A stretch of 64,000 nucleotides of DNA from Holothuria scabra. Lineage: Eukaryota; Echinodermata; Holothuroidea; Aspidochirotida; Holothuriidae. The stretch covers positions 9,067,787 to 9,131,786 of the forward strand of contig CM074195.1 of assembly GCA_037179385.1 (NCBI GenBank). The letters are read 5' to 3'. Below are positions 33,318 to 44,900 of the stretch, in pieces. Numbering within the stretch: position 1 is the first letter of the stretch; every line of letters begins with the position of its first letter. The notes under the pieces are model-generated. The model saw nothing but the letters and a program-made list of their open reading frames with translations. It did no database searches and was not told the DNA's origin. A program made the translations under genes and the position numbers.

Positions 33318-36300
33318 CGACATGATACTTTGCCAGGTACCTGAATGGAGATCTGTGATTGGTCAGTAGCTACGTCATTAGTGTTTTGTAAACGAAACAC
33401 TTTCGTTTCTTTTGGCGAAAAATGTGATTGAATTTTAATCCTTTTCTCAATAATGTTCAATAATTACGATTGGGAATCACCCATTCATCAATTTAAATAT
33501 TTTAAAGAACATTTTCAGGGACATTTGGTGTAGACCCCAGATGCTTGCAACGGAATGAAAGAATTTTGGACTCTGTCCCACGGTCTAAAGGACTGAGATG
33601 CGAAATGATTCTACTTTGAAACATCATCTTAACCATATTCTAACACGCATGTCGGTCGATAGGAAATGCACTCATGTTGCACGGTGAAACTAAGACCACT
33701 CTCGAAAGATTTACCCGGCTTGCAGTTGGGAAGCAGACCTCACATTTGTAACTATTGCGCAATCTTTACACCCTCAACACTCGCGGTGAAATGCATTCTG
33801 TGAGACCGCACTGCGCTAGCCTACCCAGAGCAAAAACGGACACCGGCTAAAATTTCAATAATTCTTATTCAAGGTCTTACGTAATTGAGCATTTCTTGGC
33901 AATGTAAGAAAAATAGAAAGTTAAATAAGCAAAAGAAACTCGTTTTAGTTTGAACTTTGAAGTGATTGTCAGGGGTGAACTTTGGCAGCGCTGCAGTGCT
34001 GCAGTATGCAAGGTACCATTATGCATTTCGTTTCAAGATGGCTGACTGAAACAGGCGAACTGCAAACAGATTCGTAGCATAAACAAAGTGGGGTGATCGT
34101 CTTCAGGAACACTGAGAAAATTATCATCGAAAGTATGTGAGGAAAGTATATTTCGTGATCAAATTTGATCGTGTGGTAATTGGCAGCTTAGGGATGATTT
34201 CGGGACAAATTTGTGACCATTCGCCAACGTTCAGAAAAGGTGACCTAAAATCTCCCGTTGATTCTTGCGCCTTTTAGCCTACAAATAGGCCTGAAATTGG
34301 TGATATGATAACTTGAACAGTTAGTCTGGTAAGTGTTATACCTTTTTAGTTCGTCATAAAAAGTATACTGAATAAAACAACTATTCTTTTTCCAAGTGTA
34401 CATTTCCACAATTGGCTAAAATTCAAAATTGTGAGGCATCATTAAAGCTTAATATACTTTGGTGACCCCGAGTTCAGCTTTCCAGCTGCTGATTATTTTT
34501 CCCACAACTACTTCCAGTGGCCCTGCCCCCTCGCCTCCTCTCCCCCTCCCCCATTGCTCACGCTAATGCACAGGATCATTGTGCTTCGACTTTCCAATTG
34601 GACCACCAAGTTCTTAAATTACCATACGTGGTACTGATTAACTTCGTGGTCGTAAAGTAAAAATAGGAGAAAGTTCAGAAGTTACAAGATAACCAAACTA
34701 AAGCTGATTAACGTTTTTATACTTCCATGTAATTTAAAATGTGTTTTCTAATTTAATTAGTTTACGTTTTGATAAACCTACATACAACTGTCAATTCTTT
34801 GAAGAAGACAAGAAGAAAATGAATGCAGATCTTTCACAGAAATCTACACAGTGAGTGCGCTCCTACTTAGTTTGAACCGAACATTTAAGCAATCTTGCTC
34901 TAGAAGTAGCACTGGCGGAGCTGCCATTTGGTCAATGGGCGGTCGTCCCCCCCCCCCCCCCCCCCAGACGGACTAAAATCGTCTGTCAATGCCCTCAGGC
35001 TATTTAGGTTTTTAACATATTTTACTCTTGCGCCATTATTGGCAAAAGAAAAACTTAATAGCGTTGTTAAAAGGCCCAGATAACAAAATGCTCAAAAGGC
35101 GAGTAAATGTTCTATCTGCGCTTTATCATGATGAAAAGGGTCATCTTCTATAATATAGGGATAGGTTTTGCCGAAACGTATCTTCATGCTCTATACGCTC
35201 TAATGAGTGTTGTCGCTGTGTTTAATTGCTCCAACATCAAGCGTGATTATAAGCTTACAAAATACACACTCTGACATTGAATTCACCTTCCTGACCAATA
35301 AAAGATGTTGCAAAGGGCGCAATAATAATTGCTGCACAATTGTCCCTCCTGTTGTCGGGGTTAATTTTCAGCATAGACAATGAAAAGAGTTTACAAAGAT
35401 ACCAAAATAGCTTCCACAACATTTTTCAAAATCATTTGAAGAGAACATTCAGGATAAAATGAAACAATTGAAGAGAACATTCAGGATAAAATAAAATACA
35501 ATTGTTATCATAGCGGTAATGGTTTAAGAGTTTTAATGAACCGTTTTCATTTTGCTATTCTTCAAGTAACCATTCTCGTGATAAAGGGCTATTTCTGACA
35601 CAGCACGATAATCCTATGAAAATGCTTATTTCCGTACTTTCGTGGTCTCCAAAGCCAGAAAATTGCATCTAATAAGCCTAGGTTTAGGCTACTTTTATTT
35701 GTTATGAATACGGTATGTCAAGAGAGCCAAGCAGACCCTTTTTTTGGGCTGTTTCTTGCAATGAACTTAGTTAATTACTAACTCAGAGTGGTCACATGAT
35801 GTAAATTACGTCAATAAATGTCTCTGCGTGTACTTATCTTGATTTCCAGATACCAAAAATCTACACCTAACGGTGATAACTTTCCATAACTCTCCTCCCT
35901 GTAAGATTGCTTTCTTTTTGGCTCTAGCAGGTTTAATTTTTTCTTCACAAGGTAGCCCATTATTAAATTAAAATTCTTAAGTCAAGACCTGACAATAACA
36001 CAAAATATAATGACCGCCTTCATACTAGAATGTGAAAGAAAGGGACAGAATCATGGGGGTCCGCAGGTAGGGGAAAAGGGGGGGTATGCCCTCCCCTGGA
36101 AAATAAAAAACCTGAAAAACGAAGAAAACATAAAAAGACGAAGAAAAAATAACATCAGCTTTTCTCAAAAGTTCACTCATTGTTTCCCCTATTTATATGT
36201 GGTAAATTGGCTTTAGAAATGCCATTTTCAGCGATCTGAGAGAGGCATTTTGGGCCAAAATTTTCTTGCCCTCCCCGCCACCAGCTTTTCTCCCTAAATA

Positions 36301-36828
36301 ATTTTGGCCCCCACGAATTTTCTATTGCGGAGACCCACGGATAGGAAATTTAAACATGTTTTAATAGAAAACTTGCTGAGGAGAAATGGCAAAGTATTTT
36401 TCTACCAGGTGCCGAAAATCAAATGGAAAGTCTTAAAAGCCTTGGCTTCGATCGTGGGAAGGTTCAGGGTATTTACTCATCCGAAGCGCCGCTGCAGACC
36501 CTTTTCGCCCACTCTGACCGAAATCCCTAGCTTCGCCACTGAGAAGTAGGTTAGAGGATTGTGCATTCCTCACCTACGTTCTTTAAATTTTTGAAGTCAT
36601 CTCTGTTTGTAAGATGAGTCATGTTTTTGAAAAACAATTCATGCTTAACTAAATTTGAAAAAAATGGAGGAAGAATAAAGTGGATTTAGTATCAAAGGCT
36701 TAGTACTCGAAAGGCAAGAACTTGTAAAAATTTAAATAGATTGCTCTTAGGAAGGAAAATCTACAGTGGTTACTGTTACAAGTTATTTTTTAAGGAAAAG
36801 CAATGCTGTAAATAATTTTCTTTTGCAG
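33318..36828. other. Intergenic; no gene called
   Basis: No exon with coding support. A C run of about 22 lies at 34949-34969. A 25-bp direct repeat (TTGAAGAGAACATTCAGGAT plus AAAAT) occurs at about 35436 and 35468. Short G-rich patches near 36050-36085 resemble the GGGG-type repeats noted elsewhere. A small ATG exon-like stretch ending in a GTGAGT donor at about 34854 may be 5' untranslated sequence of the exon at 36829, but it does not join it in an open frame. Confidence 0.45.
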
Positions 36829-36897
36829 ATGGCCTTGGAGCCAATAAACGTGTTTTCGAAGTCCCGAGAAAATTTGCAAAGTAACGCAATCTACAAA
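36829..36897 (+). CDS. Isolated 69-nt exon with start codon, unrecognised
   Basis: The acceptor TTTTCTTTTGCAG is followed directly by ATG, and 23 codons (MALEPINVFSKSRENLQSNA...) end at a consensus donor, AAA then GTAAGT. Both splice sites are strong and the exon is phase 0 at its 3' end. A downstream acceptor (TCTCATTTCAG, ending at 37959) would add 13 residues before a stop, but this is weakly supported. No family was recognised. Confidence 0.35.
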
Positions 36898-39399
36898 GTA
36901 AGTGTCATTTCTTTCTATTTGCAACAATTTTAAATAGTACTTGCTTGCATTTCTGTTGACATTTAGATGACAATGCAACCTCTTCCAGCATGCCGGGTAT
37001 ATGAGTAGTTGTTAAGCAAGTCAGTTGGACTTTGGCTCAGCTATATATATGATTTTTTTTTTTACAAAATGACTTTACTTACAAGCTCCTCCTTCAATGA
37101 AAGACAGTTGCATCAACCTTAGAAACACGAAAAAAATAATCGTAGAATACATAGTGATTCCAGAGCTAGAGTGAGTCGTGTTTGGTTTCAGTGTAGTGGA
37201 CGCTATCCAGTCTTGTATGTGTGGAATTTGTTTACCTAATATATATTTAGAGATTCTCGTGTTATAGAAGGTCACCCAAACTAACCATTTCTTCTAACCT
37301 AAAACAACCTTTTCAACGTTTCGTTATGCTAACAAACAATCAGTTCAGAAAGGGAAAACGATGTCCGGGGACAAAAGTCGAAAATCTCCGCTCTGTAAAC
37401 TTCTGATTGACCTTAAATTGTAATTGGACGTTTCGCCCTTGAAAATAGGTCACAAGCAAAATAAGAACCATAACTGGTGGATATATTGATAACTGTTAAA
37501 TGCGTGTATGGTAATTTTTGATAAGGTTTCTACATTAGCTTAAACCATTACTGATATGGAAGGAAATTGTTTGGTGAATAAAAATAAAAATAGTTTATCT
37601 TTAAAAGCATGATCCATTTCCTCTCTTATTCTCTGTTTAAAATTAAAAGACTAAGCAATACAGGGCTTTTTTTCATTTAAAGCTGCCGTGGTTCTCATCG
37701 TTCACTCTTTGAGGGTATGAGATACCTTTCCGCCCTGGGTTCGGTCCCGACTTCCTAAGCCACCTTACCAGTAACCGAGTCTCCCCAAAAATTAATGAAA
37801 TAAAGTTGTTCTTCAAAGAAAATTCAAAGTTTCCAGATTCTCTTGAATAACAATAAAAATGGTTGTTACACTTGACAGGCTGACATATATATTGGAATTT
37901 CCATTAACCACCAACGTCTTAGCTCTGTAAAGACTTAAACTTACCCCCTCTCATTTCAGTTTTCTTGTTTGTTATTTCCGCAAATTTTGGGACAACCATG
38001 ATTCACCCATGTGAGGGAGTTGCCACGAACGCGCCAATTCATTTTTTTTACTATTTAATAGCTGGAATTTTTTCAATGCTTGTTTTTCCCTACTCCATTG
38101 CTCATTTTTTATCCTGAACACCAAGCACAATGGCAGTATAGTTTCAAGTTTAACAGTCTATGATTCGGTCAGGAGTCGAACTCTACTTCTAAATGTGTGA
38201 AAGTATATTTCACACCGTCATTTTAGGGTTGTTGAAGCACGACTCCAACTATTTGTTCAGCCAGGCAAGAAGAGCAAATATTTAAAGATATTTTGAATTG
38301 CCTATGGTTTTGAAAGCTACAAATGGCCTTCCAAAATGCTCGTCGCCGACTTGTTGTTCGGAATGTAAAATTGACTATTCTGGGTCGTTTGTTACGTCCA
38401 TCGCGTTAGCAATATTTGTAAAGGTATAGTTAAATTATTCAACACATTTTTCCGCAGAATTGCCAAAAGCCACATCTATTTTGACATACATGTAAGCTGT
38501 GGATTTGGCCACCGCAGCACTGCAAAATGGGCCAGTATATTCATTTATATTTAAAGCTAGGAGTTGAAACTTTGACACGGTCATACCGCAACCTTAACCC
38601 CCCCCCCCCCCCACCCTACCTCATTACACCGAAAATGTTACTTTTGAAATAAATTCTACAAACTGCAGTCTATTTCACATTAATCCACAAAACTGTTTCC
38701 AAATCTACACATAAAGTTTTTCTCCTTGAGATGGAGTTGTTTACTCGAATATAACAGCTAATTTGTCAATATTTTCTTAACCAAACTAAAGTGTTACTTT
38801 TGTGGGTGCACATTTGACGCGGACGAAAATTAGTCTTATTTGGGAGTCAGGCCTAACAAGGAAACGGAAAACAGGGTGAAAAGTACCGTAGGCACACGCT
38901 TACTAAATGTACTAATAATAAATTCGTAAACCTATAATGAAGTCTTATTGAACACGAAATCTACGTGTAATTAATATTTATGTAACAAGTACTGATGGCG
39001 GAATATAAGGATAACGTTAATGGATATCTCTAGGAGCTAAGGAGTGAATGGGAAATTTAATTTGTTACAAATTTTATTAGTTTTCAATTTCGCCCGAATT
39101 TGACAGTTTTAAGGTGGATAATACCTGTCCCAGTACCGGTCACAACCTCCTTCGGTCATTATATTGTACAAATTTAAAGAACTTAGACTTTAACTAAGTG
39201 AAGGCAAATTGCATCCACACACGGTATGTCCAATGTTACCTACATATGGAATATTTTAAGGCTACAACATTTTACCCCATTCAGTTCGATTCATTCGGGT
39301 CCAGCGTACAGTCCAAAATAGTTACTCACAGAGACTTCAACATATTCCTAGAGTAGGTACTTCAGAAAGAAAAAATATAGTGGAGGCTCAGTGCCAGCA
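36898..39399. other. Intergenic or intronic; only a SINE-like fragment seen
   Basis: Apart from the SINE-like fragment at 37690, this is AT-rich sequence without supported exons. A C run of about 17 lies at 38599-38615. Several acceptor-like sites (37959, 38458) lead into very short frames. Confidence 0.45.
37690..37790 (+). repeat. Possible tRNA-derived SINE fragment
   Basis: CCGTGGTTCTCATCGTTCAC resembles a degraded A box, and CTGGGTTCGGTCCC at about 37735 is a good B box, with tRNA-like spacing. The A box is weak, so the call is tentative. Confidence 0.4.
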
Positions 39400-39585
39400 A
39401 GACTTAAAGTGCACATCAAGACAAAAAAAAACATAGGTTGAACAGCGTGAAAATGAATTCTAACAGTTCAGTTCACATCTTCAAAAGACATTCTCAAGCC
39501 GAGATATAAAATGTTGAAGTTTATCCACTCAAGTTTATTCTCTCGTTCACTCAAAATGGTACATTGTGCAATAATTTATTTCATC
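39400..39585 (+). repeat. Dispersed repeat family F, copy 1
   Basis: It shares AACAGCGTGAAAATG, AATTCTAACAGTTCA, TCAAGCCGAGATA, TTCACTCAAA and GTGCAATAATTTAT with the copies at 45230 (plus) and 45600 (minus). Confidence 0.65.
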
Positions 39586-39749
39586 GTTGAACAACTCAAA
39601 TTACAATCTTTGTTTTTCTTTGTTTTCTAAAAGTTACTACACCTTGTGCCAAAGTGTGGTAGCATTGCTTGTTCCCAGGGATTGGGCGGGCAGTTTGCTG
39701 GTGGTATGTATTGACATCAGAGAAGGTTGCCGGGTTTTATCGAGCATTG

Positions 39750-39958
39750 TCCTCCAGATCGAAGGGTCACTAGACCGAAGGTTCATCAGCTCGAAGAACA
39801 CTAAAATTCAGAAGGCTTACTAAGTTGATAGTTCCCTAGATCGAAGGTTTACTGAAAGAATGGTTGACTAGATCGAATGTTCGCTACACCAAAGGTAGAC
39901 TAAAGTAACATTCACTGGACCGAAGGGTCACAAGATCAAAGATTCACTTGACCAAACA
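39750..39958. repeat. 16-bp degenerate minisatellite, about 12 units
   Basis: The units approximate AGATCGAAGGTTCACT. Clear ones are AGATCGAAGGGTCACT, AGACCGAAGGTTCATC, AGATCGAAGGTTTACT, AGATCGAATGTTCGCT and GGACCGAAGGGTCACA. Lengths range from 15 to 19 and substitutions are many, so the array is old. It is not coding. Confidence 0.8.
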
Positions 39959-40249
39959 TTGGGTGGGCCCTTGAATCCTTTTTCTTTTAGGCTGTTAATG
40001 GTCAATTTTGCCCAAGTCTCGTTTCAGTGTTCCTTTTTACATTTTCACCTAATGCTGGACATTTATAAAACCATAGAACCTCTCACGAGAGGAATAGGAT
40101 TTTCATGCATCTACACAACTTTTTATGATCTCATAAACCCTCCATACAAGTGGGGTAACTACTATGCGATCTCAAGAGGGGAAAACCCCCGGGCATCCGA
40201 GCTAGCCTAAAGGGCACTCGGTGGGTCTGTTAGCGACGATGATACTGTG

Positions 40250-40645
40250 TTTGCAAACAGACTTTCATGCTGTGACGTCTCCTCTTGAGAAAGCAACATA
40301 GACACCCCAGTGCATCAAAGGCGGTGTGGGGTGTAACTGATATCTGAGTTTGTCACATGATCTGTGCCCTAAAATGAGCTAAGCTTTCATTGTATTCACA
40401 CTACGTGAAAGGCAATTAACACATGCTTGATTGACATGTTAGCTAACCTCAAGTGTTACGTAACTTTTCGTGTATTTTATTATATCTGTTACTGTCAATC
40501 GATTAATCAGACGTGAAATGTGACTATCTTAAGTGTGGGTATAGTGAGCTTCATTTCCTCCCTAAGGCGATAAGAGGTAATCAGGCAGAGAAAGAAAGTG
40601 TAACAAAAAGTAAGAGGGATCGTTTCATCATGTGGAGGTTAAAAC
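40250..40645 (+). repeat. Dispersed repeat family A, copy 4
   Basis: This is the best-preserved copy: CAACATAGACACCCCAGTGC, ATCAAAGGCGGTGTGGGGTG, GATCTGTGCCCTAAAATGAG, CATGTTAGCTAACCTCAAG, TTCGTGTATTTT and GTTTCATCATGTGG. Its GATCTGTGCCCTAAAATG segment is the uninterrupted equivalent of the foldback insertion point at 209/1921. Confidence 0.8.
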
Positions 40646-41164
40646 GTTTCCCTATCTGAGCCCATCATAGAATTACAATTTTGACCACAACGAACACAAA
40701 TCTGGTGGAGATATCAAGCCATGTGATGATGTATAACTTTTAATTTCCTTAGTCTAGTACTGGTAATGAAATATCATCTTTGAACAGGAGTGTTCACACT
40801 GTAAATAAAAATTTGTTGGAAGGAGAATGCCATTTGTAAAAAGCGTGGCTTTCAAAACTCCACATTCAAAATAACGAAAATAAGTAGAATAATATTTAAT
40901 GTTGTTTCTGTATCAGACTGGAACGACTGTTCTTGCCCTTTAAGCAACTCCGTCGTTTAACTAATTGTCATGCAGTAGTGGGAAGCAGGCATGATTGGGG
41001 TAAGCGCAGCTTGAATTTGATGATACAAAATTGAATTTGAAAGTACGCCCTCAATACAGTCTGCACAAGTCAAATCTGGTCAACTGATATTTTGATTGAA
41101 ACCGCATATAGGCTCTTCCTTGCATTGAAAAATTATAATCATGAAGTGCCAGACGTGCAATCCT
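40646..41164. other. Intergenic; nothing recognised
   Basis: AT-rich sequence without supported exons or repeats. Confidence 0.5.
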
Positions 41165-41392
41165 GTAAGTGCGTTCAATTTAGCTGCCGAGCCGGCTCAA
41201 CTGTCTCTTGACTGGGCGATATCTGACGTAAAATGCGTCACAGTGACGACTCAACTAGACCACCTCGGAGGGCTGATCGTTTTGGCCGGCTCAAGTTGTG
41301 ACGTGTTGATGACGTTAAGAGAACTTTTCCGAAAGATCGATCACTGGCTGAGCCATTTGAGCCGGCTCGAACCGCTTAATCGTTTGCATTAA
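41165..41392. mobile_element. MITE-like inverted-repeat element with GAGCCGGCTC cores
   Basis: The left end contains CCGAGCCGGCTCAACTG, and the right end (inward) TTCGAGCCGGCTCAAATG, within about 35 bp of imperfect inverted repeat. A third GCCGGCTCAAG lies in the middle. The 83-codon frame crossing it is not evidence of a gene. A target-site duplication was not resolved. Confidence 0.5.
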
Positions 41393-41932
41393 ACATCCTC
41401 CCTAGAGTTGCAATTGAGGGCGCTGATTCTTACCAGACTTTACATGGATTGTACTAAACTATTTTAACAAAGTTATACTGGGCCGTATAAACAACATGGA
41501 TGATGAGAAAGGGTGACCTCCTAAAGTAGACAGATTTGAATCCTTCTTCTGTGGTCATTAGGGCTGTCTAGAAAAAAAGAATCGCTTGGTTGCACATTAA
41601 AAATTATGCCCGTTTGTTTGGAATTCAGCTGAAGGCTTGACTAAACTTTCATCCTCTTAGTCGTGACTTCTTTACATCAATCAGCTAAGCAGCTATTTAA
41701 TGGTATTGCTCGTTTCTACAGGTCGACCGACTGAGGCTCATCCAGCCCTGCAGTGTGCTAGTATTGCACGACAGTTGTTATGAAAAAGTGTTGCGCGCGA
41801 TTTCATGGTTATGTCGAATATAAACTAAGTTGTTCGTCTTGAACTGACTGGACGGTGTCAAACTGTCATGACTGGAATAAATGGTCGTTGTCGTAAATGT
41901 AGAGATTAACAATTACATCATTTTCCTGGAGG
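41393..41932. other. Upstream region of the secreted-protein gene
   Basis: It should hold the promoter and 5' untranslated region of the gene starting at 41933. No TATA box or other defined promoter element could be assigned with confidence. Confidence 0.35.
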
Positions 41933-44900
41933 ATGTCAAACTTTCGAACTCAAAGATTGGCATGCATTTTGGTGTTTTGTCTACTTGCTTTGGCGCAAGA
42001 ACATGGCGAAGGTTTTGTGGATGACGTTGTTTTAGAAGAAAGATATGACTGGAATTTAAGACCACCCCGTCCAAAGCCCAGGCCAACCGAAGGAGACGGC
42101 GGTGGTGGAAGTGGTGGAAACGGCGGGGACACAATTAGTGGTCCAGATGATGGATCGGAGGAAACAGAAGGGGGTAGCTCAACCATTATCGTTGGTGGAC
42201 CATTAGATAAAGTAAGTGTACATGGAAAGAAAATTTGCAACTTTTCCAAAATTCAAAAACAGCGGTACTAATTTTAAAGTTAAGAGTCCCATTTGGGCCC
42301 CTACTGGGCTCCAACTGGGCTACTTACTTGGCTGGTCCCAGCTGGGACCCATTTGCCTTTGACAGATGTTTCCACGCGGGCACAACTGAGCTTGTCTTTC
42401 CCACATTAAGCCCAGCTGAAGCCCAGCCAAGACCTAGCTGGGCTCCAGCTGGGCTTAAGCTGAGGCTTCAGCTGTTAAAGGCTAGCTCAGTTGGGTCCCG
42501 TGAAGGAATACCTGACAAACACGAATGGGTACCAGCTTTTCATGGTCCAGTTTGTCGGTATCCCAGCTCTAGCCCAGTCGGGGCACAACTGGGCATGTTG
42601 GATGTTGGTTATCAGTTCTCGAAAGTGACATAAGAATCATTAAATCGTATCTAACTTTCGGGAGATACCCATATCCAGGTACCCCAAACTAAGGTGAACA
42701 GAAGGCTGAAAGGAGATACCGAATAGACTGAATACCCTCAATTGAATACTGTGGGTATAGCAGGTCAGTAGTCATGTCTGTTCACCTCATTTTGAGGTTG
42801 GCTTACAAAAATTATACACCATAATTTCACTTTAAAATTAATCTTAATTCTCAGTAGCCTATTAAAGGCAGTCATTCATCAACCCGGAGCAAGTGGTACC
42901 CCGGAGCAAGTGGTACAGTGGTAACGAACTGCGTCTTCCAGTCATGAGGTCGTGAGTTCAAGTCCCAGCTCTGACATCAAAATTGTCGTCTAGTTTTCTG
43001 GGTTGTAGTTAATCTGCCTTAGACTGCCAGCTTGGCGCTAACCCTTTATCGTCGTGCTGCGATCGGGGCATATTCGCGCGCCTCGGGCAGCCCGCCTCGG
43101 GAGTGGGCTTCCGTAGGCCATTGACCCCGTGACCTTAAACTATTGTCTCTCTCGCTGTTGTGGCCGAATTTTCGGGTAGCTACTCGCAGTTTCGAGCTCC
43201 GCGTGAAACAGTAAAGATGTGTGACAGCCGAGCTCTCCGCATGGGTCCAAAAGGACCCAAACAACGGTAAAGGGTTAAAATAAGCCTGTGGAGTGTGTTT
43301 ACTGCAAAGCTGATGCCACTGTCTCTGCGTGTGTGCACGTAAACCTTTAGCCGAGTGGTGCAGATATTTTATCTTAACCCTTTACCGTTGTGCTGCGATC
43401 GGGGCATATTCGCGCGCCTCGGGAGTGGGCTTCCGTAGGCCATTGACCCCGTGACCTTAAACTATTGTCTTTCTCGCTGTTGTGGCCGAATTTTCGGGTA
43501 GCTACTCGCAGTTTCGAGCTCCGCGTGAAACAGTAAAGATGTGTGACAGCCGAGCTCTCCGCATGGGTCCAATCAAATGAAAACAAACAAACTATAACAA
43601 CCCATGGAGTTTCCCTTCTCCTAACCTATTTCCCTCCTAGTTCCTCCTACATCTATTTAAACTTTTTCCTTAAGACCAGGTCACACAACAGCGATATCGG
43701 ATCGGATTTCGCTTCGATTTTTGTGAGTTTCAATTAATCCTCCTCCATCTTTGATCGAAAAGAAACAAAAATTTGCCAACCTGTGTAGAAATATGAATCG
43801 TATCGCCTGACTACGAAATTCTAAGTTATACCAATTATTCCCTGACGTCACATCCGCAGACAGCTTTTATCGGATACGCGTAGTCCTATAAGAGCTGTTT
43901 GTCAATGCGACGTCACGAAATAACTAGTTTATATTCCCTCTCCGTGGTCCTCTCATACGAATCATATATTTATACAAGATGGCAAATTTGTTGGTTCTTT
44001 CCACAATGGGTGGGGGATATTTTAACTAAAACCCACATAAATCGGGTAGTAATCCGATATCGCAGTAGTGTGACCTGGGCTTCCTACATAGATACAGTAT
44101 ACTATCCTATAGTTTGCCTCTCCAAAGCACACCCTGGTTAACATTCTAGGCCTTGTAACCAAAACACTCTCAGGACATAATATGTGATATGAGCTTCTCT
44201 ACATTTTTTTAATTTGATGTCAATGAAATAGCTGAGCCAAGTATGAATTTTATGCAGACCAAAGCTACAAAATTGCAATATGGGTTTACGGATTACTGAC
44301 TTTAACCATAATTTTGGGTCATTTTTTTTTAGGTTTAGCATTCATGGCTTTTCAGAACTCAAATGTGTAACTTCTCATTAAAATCCTCCCTGGCATTGCC
44401 ATTGGGCATGCACTGATGTTAAATAACGATGCCCGGAGGCTTTTTCTGTGTTCTTAAAAGGGTTCTTTAAAGGGGCCAATAAGAGTTAAAAAAGAATAAG
44501 TGAAAAATAGAATAATAAACTTCAGATCCAGCAACTCGTTTTTACAGTACTCTCTTAACAAATTCTTCAACAGAATATATTAGAACCTTTTATTAGTCTT
44601 GCAAGTTAGAAAAAATGTTTAATTTGTAACACATGTAAATGCAAATTTCGGAATATTTGTGGTGTAAAAATAGTCACAAAGATGCAACTTGGACCAGACA
44701 CCCTTAATACACTGTAACCAATCACGACATAGACCACTGTCATGGATCATTTTTCGTTAGTTTTAAGTCAATGCACAAAAGTGTTGCAGATGACAGAGTT
44801 GTGGAAAATGTAAAAATAACTTTACTCTGATTGTGATTTTAAGTGCGTCAGGACTATGACCCTACCTACCTATATCATCTGTCCACTATTTTGAAATGTG

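Noticed and set aside
32171..33460. Very long poly-Glu, poly-Lys, poly-Ser and poly-Phe open frames
   Set aside because: All are translations of the (GAA)348 array on the two strands; no coding sequence beyond the retroelement tail supports them.
34815..34854. Short ATG exon-like stretch ending in GTGAGT upstream of the exon at 36829
   Set aside because: Joining it to the exon at 36829 gives an immediate stop, so it cannot be coding with that exon; it may be untranslated or chance.
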